From: JAVKEN01 sp040221415 | Lineage (GTDB): Bacteria; Pseudomonadota; Alphaproteobacteria; Rickettsiales; JABSSG01 | DNA length: 64,000 nucleotides | Reading direction: 5' to 3' | Assembly: GCA_040221415.1 (NCBI GenBank) | Contig: JAVKEN010000014.1 | Coordinates: 62,001 to 126,000 of the forward strand | Shown here: piece after piece, positions 24,118-32,941 of the stretch | How the letters are laid out: each line of letters begins with the position of its first letter | How positions within the stretch are numbered: the stretch's first letter is position 1 | Notes under the pieces: generated by a model | The model's input: the letters and a program-made list of their open reading frames with translations, nothing else | Told to the model about the DNA's origin: nothing | The model's database searches: none | Position numbers and translations under genes: made by a program

Positions 24118-24318
24118 CTAACAGTCAAAAGAATCAGGAACTAACGCGTAATTAAGGCCATAGCACAGACCAGAAGCTATAACACTGCCTAGTCCTACAA
24201 GCTGAACTAGCAACTCAACAGGCTCATCATCAAAACCTTGATGAATAACTGCGCCAACTATACCCCCCATTCCTAAACAAGTAGTATGCGTCGCAGGTTT
24301 AGGTGTACAAATTGTCAT
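24118..24318 (-). CDS. Small Gly-rich hydrophobic protein, hypothetical
   Basis: A 66-residue frame starting at ATG 24318 (MTICTPKPATHTTCLGMGG). It has two weakly hydrophobic, glycine-rich segments (LGMGGIVGAVIHQGF and LVGLGSVIASGLCYGLNYAL) around an acidic turn, and ends in DSFDC. I do not recognise the family. It stands alone between the MFS gene and the next basic protein in a long AT-rich space, and its even composition favours a real gene, but this is not certain. Confidence 0.45.
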   Translation of the reverse strand: MTICTPKPATHTTCLGMGGIVGAVIHQGFDDEPVELLVQLVGLGSVIASGLCYGLNYALVPDSFDC

Positions 24319-24417
24319 AAGCAATCTGCATTTGAATTAATAACAACTAAAATTGTCGCCTATAAAAGTTAATAAAACGTAAAAGAATAAAATTTATTTT
24401 ATTTTTTTTACTAACAA

Positions 24418-24966
24418 TTATCTAACTCTACTGTGACCACCTATTCTGCTATTACGAATAGCACCTGCATGCGGACCCGTAGCAATATCTTTCTTTGTTT
24501 TTACTGTACGTCGATTAGCTGTGCGTCGTTTTTTTTCTGCAGCAGCTTTTCTTGCTTCTTCTTTCTTCAAAGCCTCAAGACGTGCTTTTTCAGCTCTTAT
24601 TTCAGAAGAAGTCATTTCATCTTTATGAATTGCACCCATTCTTCTTAACGCATCTGCATCGCTTCTACCTCTTCTCGAACTAATTGAAGGTCTTCTGCTT
24701 GAAGAAGCTTTTGACGAACCTTTTTTTGGCTGAGTTTTTTGTTTAGCAACTGGCTTTGATCTTTCTTCTTCAGCTGCAACTGGTTTCTCACCCCAATAAG
24801 CTTTGGCTCTTCTTTCGTTGTCCCTTTCTGGGTTAAAATCCCTAGCTACTGGCTTTGGCTTATCCTCTTTAGGCGTACTAAACCAATTAACTGGATTTAG
24901 ATAACTCAAAAACTGAGTGAAGCCTGAAAATAATCTTCCGAAAAAACCTTGTTCTCTTTTTGGCAT
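24418..24966 (-). CDS. Basic protein, hypothetical
   Basis: The start at 24966 (MPKREQGFFGRLFSGFTQFL) was chosen because TAGGAG lies six bases upstream; a longer frame would overlap the lpxR-like gene. The 182-residue protein has a short amphipathic N-terminal stretch (GFFGRLFSGFTQFLSYLNPVNWF) and a highly basic, low-complexity remainder (RRPSISSRRGRSD, KKEEARKAAAEKKRR). It could bind nucleic acid or be a secreted protein; neither is shown. It begins 14 bases after the stop of the lpxR-like gene and may share its transcript. Confidence 0.75.
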   Translation of the reverse strand: MPKREQGFFGRLFSGFTQFLSYLNPVNWFSTPKEDKPKPVARDFNPERDNERRAKAYWGEKPVAAEEERSKPVAKQKTQPKKGSSKASSSRRPSISSRRGRSDADALRRMGAIHKDEMTSSEIRAEKARLEALKKEEARKAAAEKKRRTANRRTVKTKKDIATGPHAGAIRNSRIGGHSRVR

Positions 24967-24979
24967 AAAAACTCCTAAA

Positions 24980-25990
24980 TTACATTCTATAAGACAAAGA
25001 TATTGCTCCAAATTGATCTGAAGATGTTTGTGTTTTAAATTCACGAGTTCTAACAACATGAGTATAGCCTATACGCAAATCACGCCAAGTCATAACTGCA
25101 CCAACCTGAAAATCTCCAACCAAACCATTTTTCTTTACATGCCTAGATGACCTAAATGTATTACCATCTAGGAAAATATTACGGGCAACAGCCCTGCCCT
25201 CAACACCAGCAAATAAATACCAGCCAAGATCCTTCTTAGGAATGAAGAAGTCAGATCCTGGGATTGATGGACGAATTCTTGGCGGACCGTAATCAAACGG
25301 AATATCCCTACCGAAACGAGTCATGATCCCAGCTGATAAATCAGTGTAGACATTACCTAAATTAGCCCCAACAGATGGGGTGACATTAAATTTGAATGCA
25401 CTTGTCTCAAACTGATATTGGTTTCTCCACTGTCTATCGTATGACAAGAATACACCCAGTTCATTTTTTAACTGATGATCCCAACCTTTTGGATCTGGAG
25501 AACCAACAACTTTGTGAACTGTTTTTTGAGTTTGTTCTGCAAGCGATGCAGGACCAACCATACCAACCGAAACTTCAAAGTTATCTAGTCGCTTCTTATT
25601 TGAAGAAATTATCCCCATAGATACATAAGTCCAACCTGCATAAGGCCTGTCTCTTGTACTTGGGTTTGAAACTTTAATGTTTTTAGGAGTAAACATCGAT
25701 TGCCCAAAAGAATAACTATATCTTTTATAGGCCCTCTCTTTAAACAATAATAATTTATTGCCTAGTTTCTCAATATGCTTTGAAACTGAGGTCTCTGGAC
25801 TTAGATAAGATACTCTTGCGCCATTTGTGTAATGCTTATCTGCATTAGCAAAAACGTCATTCTCGACCATCACACTAACTATGCCCTTTTCATCTTTTTG
25901 ACGTCTTTTGGCATAAGGATCTAGCTTTGCTTCTTCTGCATAAGAAGAACACATAAAAAAAGCTAATGAACAAAAAAATAGTTTACGCAT
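24980..25990 (-). CDS. Outer-membrane lipid A deacylase, LpxR family
   Basis: The 336-residue protein has a signal peptide (MRKLFFCSLAFFMCSSYA) and family landmarks of LpxR/DUF2219: VENDVFANADKHYTNGARVSY, DRPYAGWTYVSMG and GWDHQLKNELG. It ends in an aromatic-containing strand (ISLSYRM), as usual for a 12-stranded outer-membrane barrel. LpxR removes the 3'-acyloxyacyl chain of lipid A, which weakens recognition by host TLR4. The N-D pair and the His/Glu of the GWDHQLKNE stretch lie where catalytic residues occur in the family. It suggests that this organism makes lipid A. Confidence 0.9.
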   Translation of the reverse strand: MRKLFFCSLAFFMCSSYAEEAKLDPYAKRRQKDEKGIVSVMVENDVFANADKHYTNGARVSYLSPETSVSKHIEKLGNKLLLFKERAYKRYSYSFGQSMFTPKNIKVSNPSTRDRPYAGWTYVSMGIISSNKKRLDNFEVSVGMVGPASLAEQTQKTVHKVVGSPDPKGWDHQLKNELGVFLSYDRQWRNQYQFETSAFKFNVTPSVGANLGNVYTDLSAGIMTRFGRDIPFDYGPPRIRPSIPGSDFFIPKKDLGWYLFAGVEGRAVARNIFLDGNTFRSSRHVKKNGLVGDFQVGAVMTWRDLRIGYTHVVRTREFKTQTSSDQFGAISLSYRM

Positions 25991-26072
25991 AATTTCACCC
26001 CAGTAATATTTTAATTATTAAGGATAAAATTCACCATGTAAATTAATAGCTGCTATTTACTGAAGATTTTTT

Positions 26073-27062
26073 TTATAACTCATCTATATGTGATTCAATA
26101 ACACCAAAAAACATGCATGAATTACTAGAACAGCATGTATCTTTATACCCCAGACCCTCCATCTGCGGAATCTCGCGATTATAGCTCAGGCTTTTAAAAC
26201 AATTCGCATTATATACCTCAGCGACAAAACCTGTATGTGAACCCTTAACAAAAACGTCACCTTGATCAACTACGACCTCTTTAGGTGCAAGCGATGCTTT
26301 GACATTTTCACATAGAGGGTCTTGCTTACAATCACCCTTATATGCCAACTTCATTGCGTATGTCGCAAAAGTGCCTGGAGCCTTAACAAATTTAGCCACT
26401 GCCGAAGAACAATCTTGCGCTGCAAATTCTTTATTTGAATATTTTGCATCCGCTCGCGAACCTCCAAATGCATATCCGAGATTTGGAGTTATGAGCTCTT
26501 GGTTGTTTGAATTATAGTAGAACCAACTGTTAAATTCAGAAAACTTTACCGGAGTTCTCACACCTTGAACAACTGGACTTTTTATTACATCATAAGCGCC
26601 TCCTATTAATGTACTTACCGCTTCTAGATTATTTAAATCAGCAGAAACTCTTAAAGCAGCAAGAAAAATAATTTGGATTAGGTTTAAATCTGAAGTGCCA
26701 TTAGCTGAATCATCGTCAAAGCTAGTTGGCCTGTGTGGAATTAAACCATTTGATTCGAACACATTACCATCACACAAATCAAAACCACTATCAACTTTGT
26801 CCTTCGCCAGCTTAAATAGTAATTCATTCTTATTACTCTTTAATGCAAAAGATGCTCTATTTTGGTTTTTAGTAATGAGTTGATCAAACCTTCCCTGAGT
26901 ATCTATGTCATATTCTATCACACCACTAACCGCTTTGTTAACACCCCCATCACAAATAAAATTATTTTGGAAAAATTGAATTAGAGAGCCAACTTCAGCA
27001 AAAGAATTAACTCTTCTATACTCTTCATGTTGAATAAATTTTTTTAAAGACTTAGCACTCAT
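26073..27062 (-). CDS. Possible cysteine peptidase/amidase (NlpC/P60-like), hypothetical
   Basis: A 329-residue protein without a visible signal peptide. The C-terminal half has a Cys-His pattern: C218 in AAQDCSSAVAKFVK and H276 in DQGDVFVKGSHTGFVAEV. This order and spacing resemble NlpC/P60 or CHAP peptidases (DCSxxV ... GDxxxxxxxHxGxxxx), which cut peptidoglycan peptides or act as secreted amidases. The N-terminal half (residues 1-150) is not recognised. Many cysteines near the end (DTCCSSNSCMFF) are unusual. A role in wall remodelling or as an effector is inference only. Confidence 0.8.
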   Translation of the reverse strand: MSAKSLKKFIQHEEYRRVNSFAEVGSLIQFFQNNFICDGGVNKAVSGVIEYDIDTQGRFDQLITKNQNRASFALKSNKNELLFKLAKDKVDSGFDLCDGNVFESNGLIPHRPTSFDDDSANGTSDLNLIQIIFLAALRVSADLNNLEAVSTLIGGAYDVIKSPVVQGVRTPVKFSEFNSWFYYNSNNQELITPNLGYAFGGSRADAKYSNKEFAAQDCSSAVAKFVKAPGTFATYAMKLAYKGDCKQDPLCENVKASLAPKEVVVDQGDVFVKGSHTGFVAEVYNANCFKSLSYNREIPQMEGLGYKDTCCSSNSCMFFGVIESHIDEL

Positions 27063-27123
27063 AAGTTAAATAACATGTAAAATTATGTTATAGTTATATC
27101 ATTAATTGTAATGCTGATGAAGT

Positions 27124-27771
27124 ATGGTTTTTTCTGAGCAAGCTATCGAGGCCCTAATCCACGGATTTCTTATTAGCATAACAATCATTACTTCCGTCGG
27201 GCCACAAAACGCATACGTAATTAGATATGGGCTTGCAAAACGCTTTGTTCCTTATGTTTTGCTAACATGCATTCTTTCAGATTTTATTCTGTTTGGAATC
27301 GGAGTGTACGGAACTGCCGAAATCTTTGAGAGATATTATTACTCAGGTTTAGTGGTGGGTATTTGTGGTATATTATTCCTACTTTATTGTAGTTTCGATA
27401 ATTTCAAATCTGCCTTTGGTAAAGACGAAGACTTTCATATTGGCAGCAGAGTTTCTGACAGTTTAAAAAGAGCAATTCTTCAAGGACTGGCTTTTGCATT
27501 CCTAAACCCTGCAGCTATTATGGACACTGTTGTTATCGTTGGTGGTGTTTCGAGTCAATATGAAACAGATGACGAAACATTGTTGTATTTTATTGGAGCC
27601 GCACTTGCTTCTATCACATGGTTTACTTCAATAGGCTTGTTTACAAAGATACTATATCCATATTTTCAAAAACCAATTTCTTGGAAAATTCTAGATTTTA
27701 TTTCTGGAACTATAATGCTTCTAATAGCCTATTTCTTAGCTGATGGATTATACGAAAAATTCTGCTTATAA
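27124..27771 (+). CDS. LysE-family amino acid exporter, copy 1
   Basis: The 215-residue protein has about six membrane segments and the LysE/ArgO motif SVGPQNAYVIRYGL near the N-terminus. A conserved central FLNPAAIMDTVVIVGG follows, and the protein ends near SWKILDFISGTIML. Family members export lysine, arginine or other amino acids. The substrate cannot be assigned. The next gene is a paralog of equal length in the same direction. Confidence 0.92.
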   Translation: MVFSEQAIEALIHGFLISITIITSVGPQNAYVIRYGLAKRFVPYVLLTCILSDFILFGIGVYGTAEIFERYYYSGLVVGICGILFLLYCSFDNFKSAFGKDEDFHIGSRVSDSLKRAILQGLAFAFLNPAAIMDTVVIVGGVSSQYETDDETLLYFIGAALASITWFTSIGLFTKILYPYFQKPISWKILDFISGTIMLLIAYFLADGLYEKFCL

Positions 27772-27836
27772 GGCATGAACTTGCTTTTTCGAGGATTTTA
27801 TGCTAGTATAATAGATCTACATGAAAAAAAATCATA

Positions 27837-28484
27837 ATGACTGAAAACTTAAATGGTTACTTAGAACCGCTACTTAGTGGTCTATTAATTACATTTTCAT
27901 TTATGTGTTCTATAGGACCACAGAATGCTTTCCTTGTTAGGCATGGACTAGCTAGAAAATTTGTCCCTCATATTGTTGCATTTTGCATCATGAGTGATTT
28001 TATTTTAATTGGCCTCGGAGTCTTCGGAGCCGCTGAAATTCTAGAGCAATATTATTATGCAGCCGCTGTGATGGGCTCAATAGGAATATTATGCCTTCTA
28101 GGATTTAGCTATAAATACTTCAAGAATGCTCTAACTATTGATGAATCAATGAAGGTAAGTGGAAGAGTATCAAAAAAACTCTCGAAAGTTATTGCTCAAA
28201 CATTTATTTTTACTTTCGCAAACCCAGTTAATATTATTGAAACTGTAGTGTTAATCGGTGGTTTATCAAGTAAATATAAATCAAACGAAGCAAATGTGCT
28301 TTACTTCTTAGGAGCCGGAGCTGCTTCAACCATTTGGTTCTCATCTCTAGGTTTCTTTACAAGATTTTTATATCCTTTTTTTAAGAAGCCCATCTCATGG
28401 AAAATTTTGGATATTCTGTCTGGAACCGTAATGCTGATAGTATCAGGAATTATTTCTTATAATTTATATTATAAATACTTTTAA
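27837..28484 (+). CDS. LysE-family amino acid exporter, copy 2
   Basis: The 215-residue paralog of the preceding gene keeps SIGPQNAFLVRHGLARKFVP, FANPVNIIETVVLIGG and SWKILDILSGTVML. The two are aligned without gaps at these marks but differ at many positions, so the duplication is not recent. A TATAAT-like box (27815-27820) lies upstream, so it may have its own promoter. It ends two bases before the stop of the convergent 482-residue gene. Confidence 0.92.
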   Translation: MTENLNGYLEPLLSGLLITFSFMCSIGPQNAFLVRHGLARKFVPHIVAFCIMSDFILIGLGVFGAAEILEQYYYAAAVMGSIGILCLLGFSYKYFKNALTIDESMKVSGRVSKKLSKVIAQTFIFTFANPVNIIETVVLIGGLSSKYKSNEANVLYFLGAGAASTIWFSSLGFFTRFLYPFFKKPISWKILDILSGTVMLIVSGIISYNLYYKYF

Positions 28485-28485
28485 C

Positions 28486-29934
28486 TTAGCGCGCACCCCT
28501 TCCCGCACTCTTGTCTGATTTTACTTTTGGAGTCGCTGGCGGCGAATAAACACCTGGTTTTAAATGATCAGCAACTAGTTGCGCCTTGACTGTACCTTTG
28601 AGTATATCGTCAACTGATTGTGTTAGCTTTTTCCTTGCATCTCTCGTCGGGTCATAGAGATTCATCATATAGTCCGAAACCATTGCTTGAGAAAAAGATT
28701 TACCTTGCGCCAATTTGATTGCTGGACCCACCACAGTAACTGCAAAAGCAATTTGCCCTGCTGCACCAGCAAAAGTTTGAAGCGCCTTAACTGCCGCACT
28801 TCTGTTTTCTGCCGCCTTGTATGCATGCATAAATTCTTTTGATGCCTTATTAACTCCATCAAAAATTGCTACTTCTTCGTCCCATGTTAAATCACGCTCA
28901 AATGTTTTTTGAACAAAACCTTTTATTTCACCCAAAAACTTCCTTGCAGGACTCCCACCTGCTCTTCCATCTATTTCACCAGATGCACTTGCAAGTGCAA
29001 ATTTTTCTGCAGATTTCATGAAATTTGTTGCTAGCTCTTCTGACTGAATTTTAAATCCTGGAATATTGCTGCATAACTTATTAATTTTTTCATCAAGCAA
29101 AACCTGAATACCATCCATCTTTAAGTCCTCACGCCCTATAGGAGGATGAAATTTGGGCTTATGTAATATAATTTTTTCGCCAGCTATCATCGGCCCAAAA
29201 GCGAATTTAGTCATTAACTCAATGTCTTTTTCTAACTCTTTAAGATTCCTAGGAGGTAAAGCTTCTAATTCATGTAGACTTACTCTTTCAAATTCAACAA
29301 CATCTTCATGAGTCGGCGCGTATAGATCGACTGGAACAGTTGCCTCTCTTACAGAATCAGCGACAGGAGATGAAGCTGCGCGTCTTTTAGACTTCTCTAC
29401 TGTTGCTTTCTTATATATTTTTAGAACTTCAGCAAAAGTTTCATTTCTTTCTATATCATGTAGAACAGAGTCAACATTTCTTTCCGTTACAGATCTACCA
29501 TTATGCTTTATTACTACTCCACCCCACACTTTTGCTTTGCGGACAAAGTCACCAAATGATTTTTCAATTTTGATAAGAGTAGAATCTGCTGATTTTCCAG
29601 CTTCACCAGGCTTTTTTATTTCTTCAAATGCTTTGTTTAAAAGATCTGCCACTTCATCACGTTTCTTCCAAATATCGGGTATAATACGCTTTCCTTCATC
29701 GTCTTGTTTTTGAAGTGCTTTATCAATTTCTTCATAAACGTTGGCATATGACTGATACCATGAAAGCCTCTTGGCTCTCAGATACTTATCTGGACTATCA
29801 ACTCCTTGACCTGCATATTTTTTTGCCCCTCTTTTTGCTGTGGCAGAAGTATATCTTTTCATGAATTTAGGTGTAGGCATAGGAGGCTCCTTGTGTTTTT
29901 CTGATCTGAGTCTTCTTCCTGAAAGCGAAAACAT
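28486..29934 (-). CDS. Orphan 482-residue protein, hypothetical
   Basis: I do not recognise this protein. It has a basic N-terminus (MFSLSGRRLRSEKHKEPPMP) and no signal peptide. The body is helical and charged, and a weakly hydrophobic helix lies near residues 395-425 (FAGAAGQIAFAVTVVGPAIKL). The C-terminus is basic and proline-containing (PPATPKVKSDKSAGRGAR). The start could be ATG 29934 or an internal ATG at 29880. It has no operon partner. A basic, flexible C-terminus is seen in many type IV secretion substrates, so an effector is possible but not shown. Confidence 0.8.
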   Translation of the reverse strand: MFSLSGRRLRSEKHKEPPMPTPKFMKRYTSATAKRGAKKYAGQGVDSPDKYLRAKRLSWYQSYANVYEEIDKALQKQDDEGKRIIPDIWKKRDEVADLLNKAFEEIKKPGEAGKSADSTLIKIEKSFGDFVRKAKVWGGVVIKHNGRSVTERNVDSVLHDIERNETFAEVLKIYKKATVEKSKRRAASSPVADSVREATVPVDLYAPTHEDVVEFERVSLHELEALPPRNLKELEKDIELMTKFAFGPMIAGEKIILHKPKFHPPIGREDLKMDGIQVLLDEKINKLCSNIPGFKIQSEELATNFMKSAEKFALASASGEIDGRAGGSPARKFLGEIKGFVQKTFERDLTWDEEVAIFDGVNKASKEFMHAYKAAENRSAAVKALQTFAGAAGQIAFAVTVVGPAIKLAQGKSFSQAMVSDYMMNLYDPTRDARKKLTQSVDDILKGTVKAQLVADHLKPGVYSPPATPKVKSDKSAGRGAR

Positions 29935-29989
29935 ACGTCTGAACTAATTATCTATTGTGAATATTAGCATCACAAAGTTAATTTTGTGT

Positions 29990-30019
29990 TAATAAAAACG
30001 GCCACAAAATTGCGGCCGT
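29990..30019 (-). terminator. Rho-independent terminator of nrdAB
   Basis: On the minus strand ACGGCC (30014-30019) pairs with GGCCGT (29998-30003) across a ten-base loop and is followed by TTTTATT. It lies about 28 bases after the nrdB stop. Confidence 0.75.
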
Positions 30020-30046
30020 AATTTGTTCTAATTTAATTTGAATATT

Positions 30047-31057
30047 CTAAGACGTTTCTTCAGCTTCTGCTTTAGCTTCAGGCTCTTTACCGTCCATAGA
30101 ACTAAACACCTCATCCCAACTTCCTTCTGTAGAAGCTTTTGAATACTCAGTAACACGGTTTTCAAAGAAATTAGCATGCTCAACACCATTTAGAATCTCA
30201 TCCATCCATGGCAAAGGATTTTCTTCTGACAAATAAATCTCTTTCATTCCCAACTGAAGTAACCTTCTATCAGCAATAAACCTAATGTATCTTTTTACTT
30301 CTCTTGCTGTTAAGCCGTTAACATCGCCCACTTCAAAAGCAAGATCAATAAACGCATCTTCAAAATGAACTATTGTTGCACAAGCCTCATAAATTTCACT
30401 TCTTACTTCTTCAGTCCACACTTCAGGATTTTCCTGAATGAATGTTCTGAACAATTTAATGATAGATAATGTATGTAATGTTTCATCACGCGCAGACCAA
30501 GTTACAATCTGACCCATTCCTTTCATTTTGTTAAATCTTTGGAAGTTCATTAAAATTGCAAATGAAGCGAATAATTGCAAACCTTCAGTGAATGCACCAA
30601 ATACAGCAAGTGTTATTGCAATTGACTTTTTATCACCAACCCCAAATTTTTGCATGTAATCATATTTATCTTTCATCTCTTTATATTTCATGAAAGCCTG
30701 ATACTCAGTTTCTGGCATACCAATTGTATCAAGAAGATGTGAGTATGCTGCGATATGAACTGTTTCCATATTAGAGAAAGCAGCAAGCATCATCTGTATT
30801 TCAGTTGGTTGGAACACTTGTGAGTAATGCTTCATATAGCAGTTATTTACTTCAATATCAGCTTGAGTAAAGAAACGGAAAATCTGCGTAAGAAGATGCT
30901 TCTCTCCTGGACTTAAATTATGTTTCCAGTCCTTAACATCATCAGCCAAAGGAACTTCCTCTGGAAGCCAGTGAATTTTTTGCTGTGTTAACCAAGCATC
31001 ATATGCCCATGGATATGAGAATGGCTTATATATTGGTTTTGCGTCTAGTAAACCCAT
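30047..31057 (-). CDS. nrdB: Class I ribonucleotide reductase small subunit NrdB
   Basis: NrdB holds the di-iron centre and tyrosyl radical needed for deoxyribonucleotide synthesis. The 336-residue protein has the metal-ligand motifs FFTQADIEVNN, METVHIAAYSHLL (Glu, His, and the radical Tyr at the +7 position from Glu), GAFTEGLQLF, and SARDETLHTLS. The radical tyrosine is therefore kept, unlike in the Phe-bearing chlamydial type. The acidic C-terminus may serve to dock NrdA. It starts 18 bases after nrdA, with AGGAG upstream, and ends before a clear terminator. Confidence 0.97.
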   Translation of the reverse strand: MGLLDAKPIYKPFSYPWAYDAWLTQQKIHWLPEEVPLADDVKDWKHNLSPGEKHLLTQIFRFFTQADIEVNNCYMKHYSQVFQPTEIQMMLAAFSNMETVHIAAYSHLLDTIGMPETEYQAFMKYKEMKDKYDYMQKFGVGDKKSIAITLAVFGAFTEGLQLFASFAILMNFQRFNKMKGMGQIVTWSARDETLHTLSIIKLFRTFIQENPEVWTEEVRSEIYEACATIVHFEDAFIDLAFEVGDVNGLTAREVKRYIRFIADRRLLQLGMKEIYLSEENPLPWMDEILNGVEHANFFENRVTEYSKASTEGSWDEVFSSMDGKEPEAKAEAEETS

Positions 31058-31075
31058 TTGTATTTCTCCTTTATT

Positions 31076-32941
31076 TTATTGACAAGCTAAACATTCATCA
31101 TATTTACTGTTGCCATCATCAACAACAACACCCTGGCTTTCTTGAGCAACCTTTTCAACTTGCTCCATCACAGCCTCTTCTAAACCACCTGTTTTTGCAG
31201 TTATTTTCAACTCTTCAAAAGCAACTTTGTGAGCCACCTTATCTGAACGCTGCACAGATGTCGAACGACAGTAATATAAACCCTTAACTCCTTTTTTCCA
31301 AGCTTGGAAGTGAATATCATGCAATACTTTTTTGTTCACATTCCCAGGAAGGAATACATTCAGAGATTGCCCCTGACAAATATTCTCGACCCTATCAGCA
31401 GCATGTTCAATTAACCATCTTTGATCTAACTCTTGCGCTGTCTTGAATATGTCTTTCTCGTCTTGAGATAAGAAGTCTAAATGCTGCACAGAACCTTCAT
31501 TCGTAGAAATTGAAGACCAAATTTTATCACTATCTTGACCTTTTTCTTGAAGTAGCTTTTTCAAGAATTTATTTCTTACTGTGAAAGATCCAGACAGAGT
31601 TTTATGTGTGTAGCTATTTGCAGCAATTGGCTCAATCCCAGGAGAAGAACCACCACATATAATTGATATCGAAGCAGTTGGTGCAACAGCCATTTTATTT
31701 GAGAATCTTTCCATCATGCCGCATTCCTCAGCATCTGGACATGGACCTTTTTGCTCAGCTAATGTTTTAGAAGCAGCATCAACTGACTTCTTAATATGCT
31801 TAAACATTTTCATATTCCAAGATTTTGCCATAGCAGACTCAAATGGAACATTTTTTAACTGTAAGAATGAATGGAAACCCATAACACCTAAACCAACACT
31901 ACGCTCACGCATAGCTGAATATTTTGCTTTTGACATTGTGTCAGGCGCATTATCAATAAAGTCCTGAAGGACATTATCTAAGAACGCCATGATATCTAGG
32001 ATAAATTGCTCATTACCATTCCACTCATCCCATTTCTCAAGATTTAGCGAAGATAGGCAGCAAACAGCTGTTCTTTCATTACCTAAATGGTCAGTACCAG
32101 TTGGCAAAGTAATTTCATTACATAAGTTTGAAGTTTTAACTTTTAAACCTAGTTTCTTATGATGAGCAGGAATATGTTTATTAACATTATCGATGAATAA
32201 CATGTATGGCTCACCAGTTTCAACTCTTGCCATTAGGATTTTGATCCAAAGATCACGAGCTTTCACAGTATGCATTGCTTCGCCAGTATGAGGAGATTTT
32301 AATTCCCAATCTCCACCCTTCTCTACAGCTTCCATGAAATCATCAGTAATAACCACTGCATTATGGATATTAAGCGCTTTACGGTTTGGATCACCACCTG
32401 TTGGGCGTCTCAACTCAATAAACTCTTCAATCTCTGGGTGCCAGACTGGCATGTATAATGCTGAACTGCCCCTTCTTAAGCTTCCTTGAGAGATAGCTAA
32501 TGTAAGAGTGTCCTGAACACACATAAAAGGAATAACACCTGAAGTTTTACCATTTCCTCTTACTTTTTCACCGATAGATCTTAGATTACCCCAATAACTC
32601 CCAATACCACCACCACGAGCAGCTAGCCACACATTTTCTGTCCAGATGTTCACAATGCCATCTAAACTATCATTTGCTTCATTAAGGTAACATGAAATAG
32701 GCAAACCCCTGTCGGTTCCACCATTACTTAGCACAGGCGTAGCAGGCATAAACCAAAGGTTACTTATATAATCATATAATCTTTGCGCATGCTCTTTACT
32801 ATCTGCATAATGAGAAGAAACTCTTGCAAAAAGATCCTGATATTTTTCACCCTCTATCAAGTATCTATCTGTAAGCACAGCCTTCCCAAAGTCTGTAAGA
32901 TTGCTGTCCCGGCTTTCGTCTGTCTTTATATTGTACTTCAT
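31076..32941 (-). CDS. nrdA: Class I ribonucleotide reductase large subunit NrdA
   Basis: NrdA reduces ribonucleoside diphosphates using the radical from NrdB. The start ATG 32941 (MKYNIKTDESRDSNL) was chosen; a GTG three codons upstream is also possible. The protein has 621 residues and lacks the N-terminal ATP-cone domain found in the E. coli enzyme of 761 residues, so overall dATP inhibition may differ. Active-site motifs SNLCNEITLPTGTD and SCYLNEANDSL are present, as are the C-terminal redox cysteines (YDECLACQ). The gene is followed by nrdB and preceded by two NrdR-box-like sites. Confidence 0.96.
   Translation of the reverse strand: MKYNIKTDESRDSNLTDFGKAVLTDRYLIEGEKYQDLFARVSSHYADSKEHAQRLYDYISNLWFMPATPVLSNGGTDRGLPISCYLNEANDSLDGIVNIWTENVWLAARGGGIGSYWGNLRSIGEKVRGNGKTSGVIPFMCVQDTLTLAISQGSLRRGSSALYMPVWHPEIEEFIELRRPTGGDPNRKALNIHNAVVITDDFMEAVEKGGDWELKSPHTGEAMHTVKARDLWIKILMARVETGEPYMLFIDNVNKHIPAHHKKLGLKVKTSNLCNEITLPTGTDHLGNERTAVCCLSSLNLEKWDEWNGNEQFILDIMAFLDNVLQDFIDNAPDTMSKAKYSAMRERSVGLGVMGFHSFLQLKNVPFESAMAKSWNMKMFKHIKKSVDAASKTLAEQKGPCPDAEECGMMERFSNKMAVAPTASISIICGGSSPGIEPIAANSYTHKTLSGSFTVRNKFLKKLLQEKGQDSDKIWSSISTNEGSVQHLDFLSQDEKDIFKTAQELDQRWLIEHAADRVENICQGQSLNVFLPGNVNKKVLHDIHFQAWKKGVKGLYYCRSTSVQRSDKVAHKVAFEELKITAKTGGLEEAVMEQVEKVAQESQGVVVDDGNSKYDECLACQ

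Noticed and set aside
27790..27820. Promoter for the second LysE gene (TTGCTT and TATAAT)
   Set aside because: The -10 is good but the spacer to TTGCTT is 20 bases; too weak for a separate feature.
29971..29988. Inverted repeat CACAAA ... TTTGTG upstream of the 28486-29934 gene
   Set aside because: Short and in very AT-rich DNA; it could be an operator but chance is as likely, so it was not listed as a feature.
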